Of a stretch of 64,000 bases of DNA, positions 12,536 to 25,500 are shown in pieces. The stretch covers positions 21,435,217 to 21,499,216 of the forward strand of contig OZ020246.1 in assembly GCA_963971285.1 (NCBI GenBank). Reading direction: 5' to 3'. This DNA is from Astropecten irregularis. Lineage: Eukaryota > Echinodermata > Asteroidea > Paxillosida > Astropectinidae. Every line of letters starts with the position of its first letter. Position 1 is the stretch's first letter. The notes below the pieces were generated by a model. It did not search any database. It was given only the letters and a program-made list of their open reading frames with translations, and was not told the DNA's origin. Made by a program: the position numbers and the translations under genes.

Positions 12536-14134
12536 TATTTATTGTTTAAAAGATCAGTTTCAATCGAAGATAAATGCATTCTGTATAATATGTATATACA
12601 TTTGTCAGTAACATGTCATTGGGTGTCACTGTCTTCATCTTCAAAGACCCTTTCACGGATAGACGGCCTGTGGGATTGTGTGTGCAAATTTTTTGTGTGA
12701 ACTATCCTGCCATGCATTTTTCATATACCTTCACTGCACACTTGCATGGAATCCGTTACAAGCAAAAATTCTTTGCTTACGGTAGCAGACTTATTTGCTT
12801 ATGGTTAGCGTATTTCACTGGAGAGCTTTCTTTTTGGTGATGGTAAGCAAAGACTTTCTGCAGAATGCATATGACACTGCATTAGCAGAAAAAAATCAAG
12901 GTTAGCCTAGAAATTCTTCGCTAACCAAAAGTCTTGCTTACGGATTCCGTGAAATAGATTTCACACATAGCAGTACCCATAAACACAAAAAATAGGCTGT
13001 GTTTCAACGGTTTTCACGACATTGGGCCCTGTCCGCAAAGGGGCCCATACATTGTAGTTACCATTGTCCCTGCATATAAACACCAAAGATTCCTTCCACC
13101 TACATGTAGTTCATGAGGTCTGTTGGGCTTTCGGTTCATTATTTTTCTGTCTTATAATACAAGTAAAGTGAAATTGCCAATATGTATTGAGGTATAGCTT
13201 TGTTTTGACCTTGGTTGATTTTTGTTTTGTTTGTTTTGTTTCGTTTGTTTCGTTTTTGTTTCAGTTTTTTTTCTGTCGTCATGATGATAATTCATGATAC
13301 AAATTGAATTTCAAAATTTCACATTGTATGCGTTATTTCCTACAATTAAAATTCACCAAATGTAGAACCAAATATTGGTTTCATGTTTTCATTTTGAATC
13401 CCTTCCCTGTTATACAAGAAAACAGCCCAGCACATCAAACAGTACACACAAAGTATCCCAGAATTGTTTTTATAACTACCTACGGCAACACACGAAAACA
13501 TTATTATCTATTTTCATATTTCGTGTCTTACTTAAATCTTCTAAAAATTAATTTCCATTGGAATTGTTTTATTTGTGGTGAAAAGAGGGGAAATATAGTA
13601 TTAAAGTACAAAAAGTCGGTCAAAAATTGGAATCTTGAGATGCTGGGTTGGGCACCTATTAACAGATTTTCATTGTCAATACCAAGAAATGACACAGAAC
13701 ACAATGGTTAAATTGGCTCAATTTAATGACAAAATAACAACTTGCACACGCACACAAACAAGGTAAAAGAAAGCTGCCCCATAATTACAAGTCAAACTGC
13801 CAACATTCTCGCAGAAGAATGCGACTGCAAAAACAAACAGAACAAATATGAAATTTGTGATGCTTGAGCCAAACTCCCACATGACAATTCATTGTTTTCT
13901 GCATGTGATTAATTAAAGAAACAATGGACCGTTCCGGCTTTGCTCTTAAGCCCCGCTCACGACGACGGGCCAATTGGTCTGTGTGTTTTACATACCGCAT
14001 GTGACCGAGTTTGACCGAGGTAATGGACGATAGCGACTGTTTATAGCAACCGTTGTTAAGCTTTCACGTCCTCCAATTGGTCGGAAGGATCCAGGACTAT
14101 AAAGACCTGTGACGTCAAAGCATGTTAAATTAAT

Positions 14135-14345
14135 ATAATCATCAAATAACTACAAGGGAAGCTGACTGAATTTAAAGTCATCCTTGGGATATGGCGGTGT
14201 GTGCGTGGTTCATGGCTTCTGACTGCCAAACGAACAAAGATAATTGACTATTGGGGTCACCACCAATGTAGCGCTGGATGGCTCAGTTGGTAAAGCGCAT
14301 GTCAGTATTCACGAGGTCGCCGGTTCAAATCCCGCTCAAGTCATA
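14135..14345 (+). repeat. tRNA-derived SINE-like element beside the PFDN4 3' end
   Basis: It starts with the AATCATCAAATAACTACAAG arm, then a unique middle, then an A-box-like TGGCTCAGTTGGTAAAGCGC and a B-box-like GGTTCAAATCCCGCTCAAGT. It lies 100 bp beyond the PFDN4 stop codon, antisense to that gene, so PFDN4 transcripts probably include it. Confidence 0.75.
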
Positions 14346-14444
14346 TTTTAAATTAAGCCAGTCCAAGCAGCTTCATGCTTTAAATGCTTAAGTTCACTGT
14401 ACAAAACACTACACACGAAAAACAGATTTCTTGGTGATTGGACG

Positions 14445-16366
14445 TTACGCATCGTCCATCTCCAGGTTGATGTTGTTGCCAAACTTGGCGTAGAGCTGAG
14501 CCTTGAGGTTGCTGAGGGTGTCCTTGATGGCTTCGCATCTCTCCTCCAGCGTGGTGATCTCGCCCTCTTTCTCCAGCTTGGCCTGTTCCATCAGCCCCTG
14601 GGCATCGCCCACGCTCTTGCTGACGAAGACTTCGCCGATAAGATACGTGCCAGGAGGTCAAGGGAAATGCTCTGACGTATTCTGAAATTCATACCTATCC
14701 ACTCATCCATCTCCAACCCTACCACCCCAACCCTTATTCCAGGGAAACAGTGATATGTGTAAGCTGGAAAAGTTCACCTATTTACCTCAAGCGACGTTTG
14801 CGAACATTTGTCATGAAAAATTGCTTAACATCCTGCTTGGAGATACTCCTCCCATGAAGAATGGTCACACATAAATTTGAGTTTAGTGCACAGATGTTAC
14901 TTTCACAATTCCCATCAATTGCTATCCCTTGCCTGTATGCTTAGCTTCAGAAATTTGAAAGGGGTTAAAAGTAATGTTGACATAATACTCTTATTTCTAT
15001 TCTTGACAGTGATCTATTAAGCAAGAATGCACAACAAAACTTAACAGGAATACACTTCCGAGTCAATTGACACAGTGCCATGGTAGTGACGGTACCCCTC
15101 TAAATGTTACACCAGAAACATCTCAGATTCTCTCATAAGAGCACCCTCTCCCAAGAAAGGATTTCCCGCTTATTGTCAGAAAATTTGGTTCTGAAAGGGG
15201 CACTTCCATTGGAAAATCATAATGTCTATAGAAATATTTGAATAGGAACCAAGGTAAAGAATCAGGGCAATGAAGGCCATGGCCTCCGTGGCCTCCATTA
15301 AATTCCAGGCTTGAGAACTAAGTCGTTGCTTCTCGAAAACGACCTCCCATCTCTGAATATTTCATTGCAATACAATAATTATGATACAGTTAGGACAGAA
15401 TTGAACTTTTTGTTTTCATTGTGTGATTGTATTGGTTCACTGAATTGATTTGTGAACAGTAAAGGATATGGTATTAAGGAATCTTCATCACCAAGTTCCA
15501 GTTCATCCAAGGCGTCCTGCATATTCTGCACATCTTTCTGTAGGAGAAAAGTTAATGAAAAATATTCAGTGAAATAAAAGTAGAAGGCATATTTTTCTAT
15601 GTCAGATTCAGCTACATATTTTTTGATATATTGTGTAATAGAGAATGATCATCATACGTCTATAGACAAAAGTAGAGGTTGCCTTCAGGAATCGATCCAG
15701 AGGCGGATGGAATGTTGAATAAATAAAAATAATGTTGGCATTCATGTACATTACCACTTTGCCCCTCTGGTAAGTCTGGTACCCTATCCAGCTTCTGCAG
15801 TAAAGTAACCTACGTAAATACGACTTTTCATTTGTTGGGTCTGGGTACAAGACTAACCAGAGTGGAGTAATTTACACGAACGCCCAGATGTTCATGTTCA
15901 TTACAACCAATTTATCTTTTTATTAAACACCAGTTCAAGTTTCAACATGATGCATGACAAAAGTACATTACCTGTTTGGTTTGAATTTCTACTTGTAGTT
16001 CGCCTAGTTTGTTGGTCTTTCTTGCAAATACGTTAATTTTCTGCTGATCTTCAAGGGTCACCTGAACAGAGTCAAGATCAGTTGCCTAGAAACAGAACCA
16101 GAAAAATGGAAATCAGAATATTGAGTTAACAAACAGCGCCCTCACGTCACTCTTGATTTTAACATTTTCGGCGATCCGAGTTGCCATTTAGTCGTCCTAC
16201 ACACAATCAAGAACGTCAGTCGATCTCTTGCTTATTCTGCACGCAAGAATACAATTTCGTCCACCATCCAGCTAATACAAGTAATACATTAAACGACCGC
16301 ATCACCCCAAACGGACACAATTTGTAAACTTACCGAAGTGTTGTGCAGTCCTACGGGCGCAGCCAT
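14445..16366 (-). CDS. PFDN4: Prefoldin subunit 4
   Basis: Beta-type subunit of the hexameric prefoldin chaperone, which hands nascent actin and tubulin to the CCT chaperonin in the cytosol. Exons on the minus strand: 16366-16334 (ATG at 16366), 16085-15972, 15537-15470, 14646-14445 (TAA). They join to 138 residues; human PFDN4 has 134. Recognisable motifs are VTLEDQQKINVFARKTNK in exon 2, LGDEDSLIPYLIGEVFVS across exons 3 and 4, and the C-terminal LKAQLYAKFGNNINLEMDDA. The long helices at both ends with the central LIPYLIGEVF strand pair fit the beta-prefoldin coiled coil. The intron between exons 3 and 4 is not GT-AG (see 14647-15469). The start lies in an AAGATGGCTGC context that also resembles a YY1 site. 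Confidence 0.95.
14647..15469 (-). other. Predicted U12-type AT-AC intron of PFDN4
   Basis: On the minus strand exon 3 ends TTAATACC, followed by ATATCCTTT, an exact match to the AT-AC U12 donor consensus. The 3' end reads TTTCCCTTGACC, a good U12 branch-site match with the branch A at 14658, then CTCCTGGCAC, with AC at the boundary 11 bases downstream. Joining CC to GTATCTTATC restores IPYLIGEVF in frame. No GT donor or AG acceptor near either edge keeps this conserved stretch. Confidence 0.88.
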
Positions 16367-16512
16367 CTTGATTGTTAAATTTCTAAACAACAGAGGGCGC
16401 TGTGGCATTTTTTCATGCATGCAACCAATGCAATAAATTAGCGAGGTATTTCCTTGTGTGCTCTCTCGCATTTTAATACCAAACGTTAACGTTAGCGTTT
16501 AAAGCAACAACA
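16367..16512. promoter_or_regulatory. Bidirectional promoter region, PFDN4 and TMX3
   Basis: Only 146 bp separate the PFDN4 ATG (16366, minus) and the TMX3 ATG (16513, plus), so both 5' UTRs and the shared promoter must sit here or overlap exon 1 of either gene. There is a CCAAT at about 16425, a CTCF-like CAGAGGGCGCTGTGG at 16391-16405, and no clear TATA box. The transcription starts are not visible from sequence. Confidence 0.65.
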
Positions 16513-19500
16513 ATGGACCTTTTGAGCCTTCTTTTCCTTTGTTTTTCAGGTAAGACATTCTTGGCGTTTTTCTTGACGTAATTTGAACATAAATTTAATG
16601 CGTAAAGTATACCATGCTAAAATAAATTACCGGTACCGGCTTGCATGGCTTGTGTGTTGTTGTAGTACTAGTAGTAGTAGTAGGCCTATTGCCATTGGGC
16701 ATTGCCCATTGATTGGTTCGAATTGTACACACATAACACAGTGCAATGGTCATCACTACAAAATGTACAATGCTATGGCCTGTAGGTTTATGGTTAATTT
16801 AATTGTTATAGCCCTTTAAATTACGCTTATAACCATATGTGTAAGTTGTAGTAACATTGGAGTAGTCACTATTACGTGATATGCTTCTCTTTTCTTCAAA
16901 ATGCACTTCTCTGATTCTCCCAGTAGACCCACCCAGGGTCAGGAAAAAAAAGTTTGGTCCTACATTTATTTGTACCATGCATGGAGAAAATTAAGAATAA
17001 TTTCTCCATGGTCCTACTTTGTTTATGTTGAATCTTTTTACATTTCGTTAATCTTTTCCACACCTGTGAGAATGCAATGAATATGAAATGGAATCAAATC
17101 AAATCATGATGGTCAGGCTGACCATGATTTGATTTGACTTCATTCCATTTCATATTCACAGTGCTGTGTGTCTGAGTCCAGTCAGTCCGAGTCCAAGTTT
17201 AAGTTTGAGTCCAGTCCATCTGAGTCCGAGACGGAGTCTGAGACCAAGACCGAGTCAACACTTCCAAGACCGAGTCCGACTCCACGTGATCACGACGCGA
17301 GACCGAGTCTGATTCCGGCATATGAACAAAAAATGTACATTATCAATCAAAATCACATAGACCTGTATGGAGTGTATCAATTTGCTTACAATTATTTTGT
17401 TTTCTTCAAAATTACAAAAACACCAAGTTGAAATACCTGCCTTGATACAGATTTGCTTTAAGAAATCTGTTTTTGATATTGCATAAAGCTAAGTCACTGA
17501 CTTTGCAATAAGAAATAAGGTTGGCATGCACTCAAAACTGGTGAATTTGCCGGTCTCGAGCCGGAATCGGCCCGAGTCATCGAGACCAAGTCCGAGTCAT
17601 GAACCTCCGAGTCCAGGATCAAGTCCAGCAGAAGCAGTCTTGTGTCCAGCAAATCCAAGACCGGACTCGAGTCTCACAGCACTGCATATCAATTACATTC
17701 TCACAGGTGTGAAAAAGATGAATGAAATATAAAAGGATATAACATAAACAATTAAAATGTAAAATACATACTTGTAAAATATTCATATTAGGTATTGCAT
17801 ACCCTATATGAAACTAAATTTGAGAAACAAGAATTAAAATTGATTATTGTTATTATTGTGAATTGAAAACTCAATCATAATCAAACAAATCTTTTAAAAA
17901 TATGTTTATACTTAGCAATAAAAAAAAGACAAAATATTACAAAATGTTTACATCAAATGTTTTTAAAGAAAACATTGAACAACCTGTATGTTAGTATACA
18001 TCTAATTCTAACGCTTTTAGGGGTTTACATGAAACCAGTCAACCCAACATACAGAACTTAAAATACAATTTACAAAATTTGGTTTCTAATTTGGAATTAT
18101 TCTTAAAAGGAATCTCACTTTGTGTTTGTGTCATGTTTGCAGGGTTACAAGCTATTCTCATTGGTGTGGGGGCAAATGTAATTGAACTGGATGAAAGGTA
18201 AGCTCTCTTTTTTTATTTGTTTTTTTTTTATTTGTTTGTTTGCTTTTAATGTACTTGGCAGGGCTCGAATTACTTGAAAACAAGCACTGGACAGCAGGTC
18301 TAGTAACTGAAGCATTTTACTAGACCTAAACATTTTTCACTAGACCTGTGTGGCATTCATGTACATGTAGGAAAACCGTAATTATATGCAATATTGTGTC
18401 AAAAATCATCAATTTATAAACCATTTTATTTGTGCAAGGAAAACAAAATCACTAGACACCCGGACTAGTGCGGTACACACTTTGCTAGACCGACACTGAA
18501 ATCACTAGACTCGGTCCTCAGTCTAGTAGATATTTCGAGCCCTGTCTTGGAGAGGACCACTGTTGTTGTACCTACAAATAAAACTGAATATAAGATAACT
18601 AAAAAAGCTTCAAAATAGAAATGGCTTTGGAGGGAAATAGTTATAATTTTATTTTGTTATACAGCTTAGCACAAAATCATCCGTCACGTCCAACTGTCCT
18701 TTGAAATAGTCTCAATTGCTTTTCTTAACAGATTGTCAAATTCTGTGATCAATTTTGTCCATACAATGTTTTGTAGGTCAATTATTAACCTCATGATTCC
18801 TGTAGTGCAGATGAAAATATACTTTTTTTTTACAAATTGAGTGAGTAGTGGGTAAAATGTAGTAAAAGGAAACTCTGGCTTTTTACCATTTTGTGGAACT
18901 TAAATGAATGAAATCATGTCCTTAGTGTAACTTGTGTGTCAGGGTTGAAGTTTGAGGCCAATAACTTTTGGTATTATAGACCCATCTGAATGGTCTCCCC
19001 GTGGACTTTCTGATTTAATATCTGTGTCACAATATGTGTGACATTACTCTGAATATAATCAATTTAATTGACTGCCAATATTTTAAAAAATAACTATTTA
19101 TAACAATGCTTACTGTAGGCAGTACAGTCCTTTATTTACCCTCCATAAAGCTTGACACTAGAAAACGAAGTCAATATTATTTAGATAATTAATTAGGTCT
19201 AACTCATATTTCTTATCATAATGATATACACTGTACATGTGTGCCCTTTAGAAAATGAACAATGTACAGCTAGAGCTCTGCAATATGACATGTCACATCG
19301 ATGTATCTGTCACTTGTCTATGAAATTTGATAAACCTACACATGCAGTGGCGTACGCAGGATTTTTCCAAGGGGGGTGTTAAAAAAAAAAAGTTGCGAAG
19401 CCACGGCGTGGGGTACGGGGCCCGCTTAAGGGCCCCGGGGAATTTTGAATATTAGATGCTCCCTGGTGCATTTTAGAGTATTTCTGGGCCCTTTTTGATA

Positions 19501-22500
19501 ACTTTTTGCCATGGAAATAGGATGGGGTTTTTTTCTTTTCATTTTTATAATTTCGGATTTTAGACACATTTGACCAAAGGATTTTTAAAAGTTATGATGG
19601 CAAATTTGTTTTCATACAGTTTTCATTTAGACGCAGGATCAAAAGGAAATAGTCATTCTGCCATAACATTTATTTGAACAAAATTAAGAAATATGAAACA
19701 AATATATTATTAAGCGATGATCATGAGTTGCACCAGTTTTGAAGAAACGGCCAATTTTGTCCAATATCAACGCCCGTTTTCGTCAGGTGAATATATTTTT
19801 CTGACGTGGGTTATGCTTTTTTTGTCAAAGAAATATTTTTCCGCAGCCGCGAAACTTGAAAATATCCACTCCCGATGTCAAATAAATATATTCACCTGCC
19901 ACTAATGGGCTTCCGTAAAAAGCTGTGTAGTCGACATTTTGAAAATTTTCCATTTCTTATCATTTTATTGAATTGCATTTTTCAATAAACACGGAATTTC
20001 CGTGAAAATTTAATCCAGGTAGAATGAAGAGACATGCTCTTTTTTGTGCATGACACTGAAAACGCAGTCGATCACGGTCATCCAGAACAAAGTCTTGGAC
20101 TTCCTTTCAAAAGTGCAAACAGTTTCCATTTAGGCTACGTTTTTATGGTTATAGTGTATAGTAAAAAGAAAGAAGGCCGTGTACTGGTGGGAATTTTTCG
20201 CTCAAGCCGCTAAGGATGGAGCGGCTTGCGCGAAAATTTATTCCACATTAGTGGGGCTAGACAGTTTAACCGGGGAGCCCCCCGGCCTAAACTCGCAGCG
20301 AGTACCGTACCCAAACAAATTACGCGGCCCCAGCCTCCCCTGCCTGTATGTAGTGAGTGGAGTCGATCGTTTTCCATGCTGCGAATGGTGGGTGCATCGC
20401 GTGCGCACAACACCAATCACGAGGAACGAACGTACGTCGTGATGTAAAATGTATAGGCCTTATAATTATGTAACTATATAGGGGGCCTTAATGTTATACA
20501 TGTAGTCATGTACGCAAGTTTTATTAACACACACTTGATCTTTCTTCTTCTTTAATCCCCAAATTTCCCTGTTTCACACTTGGTATTTATTCGGTGCTTT
20601 CTTTTTATCTTTTTCCCTCTCCGTTTCCTTATTTTCTCCCTTTCCACATTTTTACCGCTGAGCAAAGGGGGGTGTTTTACGTCCAAAACACCCCCCCTGC
20701 GTACGCGCCTGTACACATGTATTGCAACCATTATGAAATAAATGTACTTCATCATCTCGAATATCACATAATACTGGAAATCAGATTTGATGCTTAAATT
20801 ACATGTATAATTTACACTTCAAAAATCAAGTGGAAATATACCTTTATATTTTGTTTTTTATCATAGAAATTTAATTCAAGTGATTTACAGACTGAAATAT
20901 TATACCAGTTGGCACCTTGGCAATTTGTTTGATCACAGCAAGAGGATTGTAAATGATTTTGACATTTGAAATGTCGAGGGAGCAATTTGGCTCATTATGT
21001 CTGTGGTAGCATACATGTTCATACATGTACTGTGCATACTTCTGTCTATGCGCATGATGAAATACATATGTACACGTGGTCTCTAACATATTAAAGGTGC
21101 TCCTTTGTATTTGATAGTACCAGCAGAAGACTGTAACGTTTATACAATACAATGTACGTGTAGCGTGATAAAGTGGTATTGTCAGTCAGGCTATCCTATC
21201 CCTAGCTCTATTAATGATTTCCACTGATTGACCTTGCCAATTTGCCAATTTACAAAACACCTGACCATGCAGAAAGCAAAGCCAAAAAGGTCTGTTTAAC
21301 ATAACGCCTGATGAAATTTTGATAAATGCCGTTTTTTTTTTCTGATTTCTTCTCATAATTTTCTCTCCTTCTTTTTGTTTCTTATTCTTTTTTAATGTTT
21401 TTCTTGATTTATGCAGTCCGGGCTCTGAAAGAATAATTTTCTGTTTCCAGATTTTTTTTTGCGAAGAACTTCAATGATGGGGCGGAATTTAAAGCTTTTA
21501 GCTTGTGAAGAATGGCTGTGTTTGAGACAAAACATCAGATTAGTACAATGTGTGTTATAGCAAACTGGCAATTAGAGAAATTGTTCAGCTGTACAAATTC
21601 CATATAGACCATGTTAATACCATGAGCCATCCATTTTATTCGCATAGTCTTTATTTGGCAAAATATTTTATTCCTTTGAGATTTGTTATACAATACGTAC
21701 AGCCTTACATTTAAATCAAATTGCCATACTAGCTGCATGTAATTTGGAAAACCATTCAGGTTAGCTCAGCATAACCCTTGACAATTGCATGTAACAATGG
21801 GATGACCTCCACAAAGCTGGGTGAATAAATAATGGCAACTATTGATGTGCATGTATAATTCACGACTCCTCATTTATATTCGATATCAAATCCACTTGAA
21901 AATTGGCTGCGTAGTGTGCTGTATTTTAATACGCATCATAAAATTATTCATTTATTGTTAAATTACCATCACATTGTTTTAGCAGTTTGGCATTGATCAC
22001 AGATGTTGAGCAAATGAAAGTGCATCATTTGTAGAAATATGTGGTCTTGTTATTTGCAGGTAGGCCTACCGGTTCATTGTTACAAATGTATATCTCTCAA
22101 TTTGTCTCAAACTTTGAGGACCCAGAACTTCGAAACTGCTGAGGCAATTTAGGGTTGAGGGCCTGTTTGTTTAACACACAGGATCACGGATTCTACTGAT
22201 CCGGATCCCATTTTAGCGTACCCTGCATAGGAGGTGGATCCCTAAATATGAGATCCTTTGCATTAAACAAACAGGCCCCAAATTAAATTTTATGAATGCT
22301 ATCTCTGGAAGTATGAAACCTGAGAATTTAATTTCAGTTTTGACACATAGTCTAATTAGTCTATGAAGATGTCATTATAACCATTAAACCATGGCCTTCG
22401 ATACAGATTCTGCTAGGATTGAAACACGAGCATTTTATGATTTTCAGGTCATTATTGTTTTTGCTGATAAGCAGTTTTTTATTGATTCAATAATTATTTT

Positions 22501-25500
22501 TAAGACAAAATCCTTTAAATTTGGGAGAGTGTCATATTTTATGATGCTAAATGTTGTAATCTTCAGTGTGACATACAAAGTTACAAACTGTCTGTTTTTA
22601 TGATTTTGTATGATTTTCGTGACCATATGGTTGACATAAAACCAAAATTTTTTGCCTAGATTAATATAATTGCATATATTTTTAACATCGTGTATTCATT
22701 TAAACTTAAAGTAGGGCCTATAATGAGTTTGAAAATAAGATAGATGGGGAATTCTTTTTGAAAAATTAAGTACGGGTATTTAGATTTTTAAGCCTGAATT
22801 CTCCATGCTTTTTGTTTGTTTGTTTGTTTGTTTGTTTGTTAAATGTTTGTTTGTTTGTTGGGGGGGGGGGTTGTTTGTTTGTTTCTTGGTTGATTGGAGG
22901 GGATGTTTGTTTGTTTGTTTATTGTGGATTTTGTATCACTGCTTGTCCACATTCATTTGTTACCATCTACATGTACATACATGTACATACATGTGTAATG
23001 ATACATTATGTAATATTTTGATCAAAACTCTGTCCTATAGTAGTCACATTGAGCGCCAGACATTTAACACGACCTAAATTGAAAGAAACAAAAGGAGCAG
23101 GTGATGTTGTCCAATGGGAGACTTTTGGAGAGTCGGTCCTGAGTCAACAGCGCACGCGCAAACCATGCCTGCACAATTGTGAGCATGCGTTGTATTGCGC
23201 GTGCGTGCGCGTGCGCTGTTGACTCAAGGCCGACTCTCCAAAAGTCTCCCATTAGATTCCAACTGCAAGGGGCCCTTTCTCACACTGTACCTACAGTGAT
23301 TATAATTCATCAACCTGCTGAACGATATTTCAAATTCTAGCATCTTCCTTATCCTCCAAGGGCAAAAATAGAATTTATTTATTTAGAAAATGCATGTAAT
23401 AAACTGCTGCATACTGCTCTTCAGCCCAAAATAATGAACTGAAATATATTGGAAAAAATGCTTGGAGTTACATGTAGGAGGGCCTGACGTTTTGATCCTA
23501 GCAGGATCTTTTTCAAAGGCTAACTTAGGTAATTTAGCCTTTGAGAAAGATCCTGCTGGGATCAAAACGTCAGGCTTTTTAGCCTGTGAGAAAAATCCTG
23601 CTAGGATCAATACGTGAGGCTTAGCCTTTGAGAAAGATCCTGCTAGGATCAAAACGTCGGGCCCTCACAAGCAGAAACATCATTAAAATAGAAATCCTTC
23701 AGATGGAAAGTTTCTTATTTTCACTGAATATTCTCTCTTCCCTGACACAAAATAATAAATTTGTAATGCGCAATACAGTAGCTGTGCAATATAAATGTCC
23801 TATTTTTGCTATTTTGATAACATTCAAAGAGTTGTACTCTACAGAACTGTCACACATGTACATTTTGTATGTGACATGTACAACTGTACTTGCTCTTGTA
23901 ATCTAGGGATAGCCAACATGTGTACCAAGTCTTAACCTGCTGTCACAGTGTTAGAATGACCCATGAGCATGTTAGGCCAATAGGAGAGCAAAGTTCAACA
24001 AACCTAAAACCCTCTACAAATGTTGTATTTGACAGGCTTTTCATGCAAATCTTGTGTACAGGATGACAGCATAAATCATGAGGATAAATTGACTGGAACG
24101 TGTCCTACTCGTATCGATCACCAATTCATTGACATAATATGTGTAGAATTTAACTTGCTCCAGTCCGCTGACTGTTTGGATTCTGTCTGGAATGTCACAT
24201 AACAAGATAGATTAATGAGGATACTAATCATATTATGCTGTGATATTTAAAAGTCTGATATTTTGTTTGGAACTTTTTCCCACCATTGCTGGGGGTGTTT
24301 AATCGAATTATTCTTTGCTAAATGTGAGATTGACATATTACACGATGTATGACGGCATTCTTGGCATTTTTCGCCCTGCAGGTTTCTACTAGCCAAGGAC
24401 CGGGAGCATTGGCTTGTACAGGTAATACACTCGGAAATATTCCCATAGATCCAATGGTAGAATTACATACTGTGCATTCTTGTTGAGTGGTATGATAACT
24501 TGTGATGTCCACATAGTCGGGGAATCTCGGGCAAAGTCCAGCAATAAGTCACCACACACTGGTGCATGGTGCTGCTTTCATGTGTATTTCTTGGTTCATG
24601 TACTTCTTTCGTATTCAGATTTTTCATCAGGTTGTTAATGAGAATGATTAATTGCAGTACCCGCTGCGATATTAACTTATTAATTAATCAAATTAACCTA
24701 CTGACCCCAGCTAGCTTGGTGGTCTAGACATCTGCACTAGTTAATCAGGAGGTCATGGTTCGAATCTCACCTGAGCAAGGGCATGAATTTTTTCATGTGT
24801 ACTCAAATAGCACTGACCATGCAGTGGTAATACTGATCAGTGAAGGGAAAGCCTGAATCGGTACCTCTTGCCCTTTGGATAATGTGAAATATCACAAGAT
24901 GCTTGGACAGGATTCGAACATGGGCCCAGAGATGTATGAAATGTTACAAGTTTACTGGTATGCTTGTTTTTCAAATTACCTTTAGAAGATCTGATGTGAA
25001 TCGTGCAAATATTGACAGCCAAAGTTCTGATGCATGTTGGCAATCTGAAGGAAGTGATATTATTTGAGCTTCTTAAGCATCAAAATTTACTTAAGCGCAA
25101 AACAAAACTTGTATGGAAATTAAACCAGTTTGCCGGCCAGATTCCCATGTAAATGCATTACCCTTGGCCAAAAGTAACTGAAAAACAAGTCCCAATCCTA
25201 CAAGCATCTCATGAAAATTTGGTCGGCACTCCTGTTTTGATTTATAATCAAGGAACTTTCATGCGTAACAAATGTTGCTTCTTAAGCAGCTCTATTGAAG
25301 TCGGCGGCCGCTTGTCATGCTTGTAGTAATCATATTGCACACAGTGTGTTTATGTTTGTCTGTTTTTCTGTGTCCATCATTTCAGTTCTATGCACCATGG
25401 TGTGGTCACTGCCAGAAGCTGGCCCCAGTCTGGGCAGAGATTGGTACAAGGATGCTCCGCAACCACCCTAATATAAAAGTCGGGAGACTGGATGGTACAA

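Larger units (their letters stand above)
9289..14444. other. Intergenic region between PLA2G15 and PFDN4
   Basis: It holds the PLA2G15 3' UTR (an AATAAA at 9755-9760 is one possible polyadenylation signal), a palindromic element at 9776-9928, a fold-back tRNA-like element at 12354-12535, and a tRNA-like element at 14135-14345 that probably lies in or just beyond the PFDN4 3' UTR. Near 14040-14120 there are two CCAATTGG motifs, a TATAAAG and a TGACGTCA, but no gene that they would serve. The rest shows no gene I can support. Confidence 0.6.
16550..18142 (+). other. TMX3 intron 1
   Basis: It contains a TAG triplet tract near 16666-16682, the inverted-repeat element at 17036-17740 and GAGTCC-rich degenerate repeats. 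From 17750 to 18142 it is AT-rich with nothing recognisable. Confidence 0.6.
18198..24381 (+). other. TMX3 intron 2, rich in DNA transposon remnants
   Basis: 6.2 kb between exons 2 and 3. It contains hAT-like elements (18259-18544 and 19345-20711), a Harbinger-like palindrome (22159-22278), a TTTG microsatellite (22809-22925), a GC-rich palindrome (23113-23253) and the GATCCTAGC repeat cluster (23476-23667). The remainder shows no coding signal. Confidence 0.65.

Noticed and set aside
14040..14120. Promoter-like stretch with CCAAT, TATAAAG and TGACGTCA
   Set aside because: No gene starts nearby in either direction, and the sequence runs into a repeat element.
14380..14661. 93-codon minus-strand frame over the last PFDN4 exon
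   Set aside because: It is a shifted frame; the frame giving LIGEVFVSKS and LYAKFGNNINLE matches prefoldin 4.
17168..17431. Ser/Glu-rich 87-codon frame
   Set aside because: It comes from a degenerate GAGTCC repeat inside a TMX3 intron.
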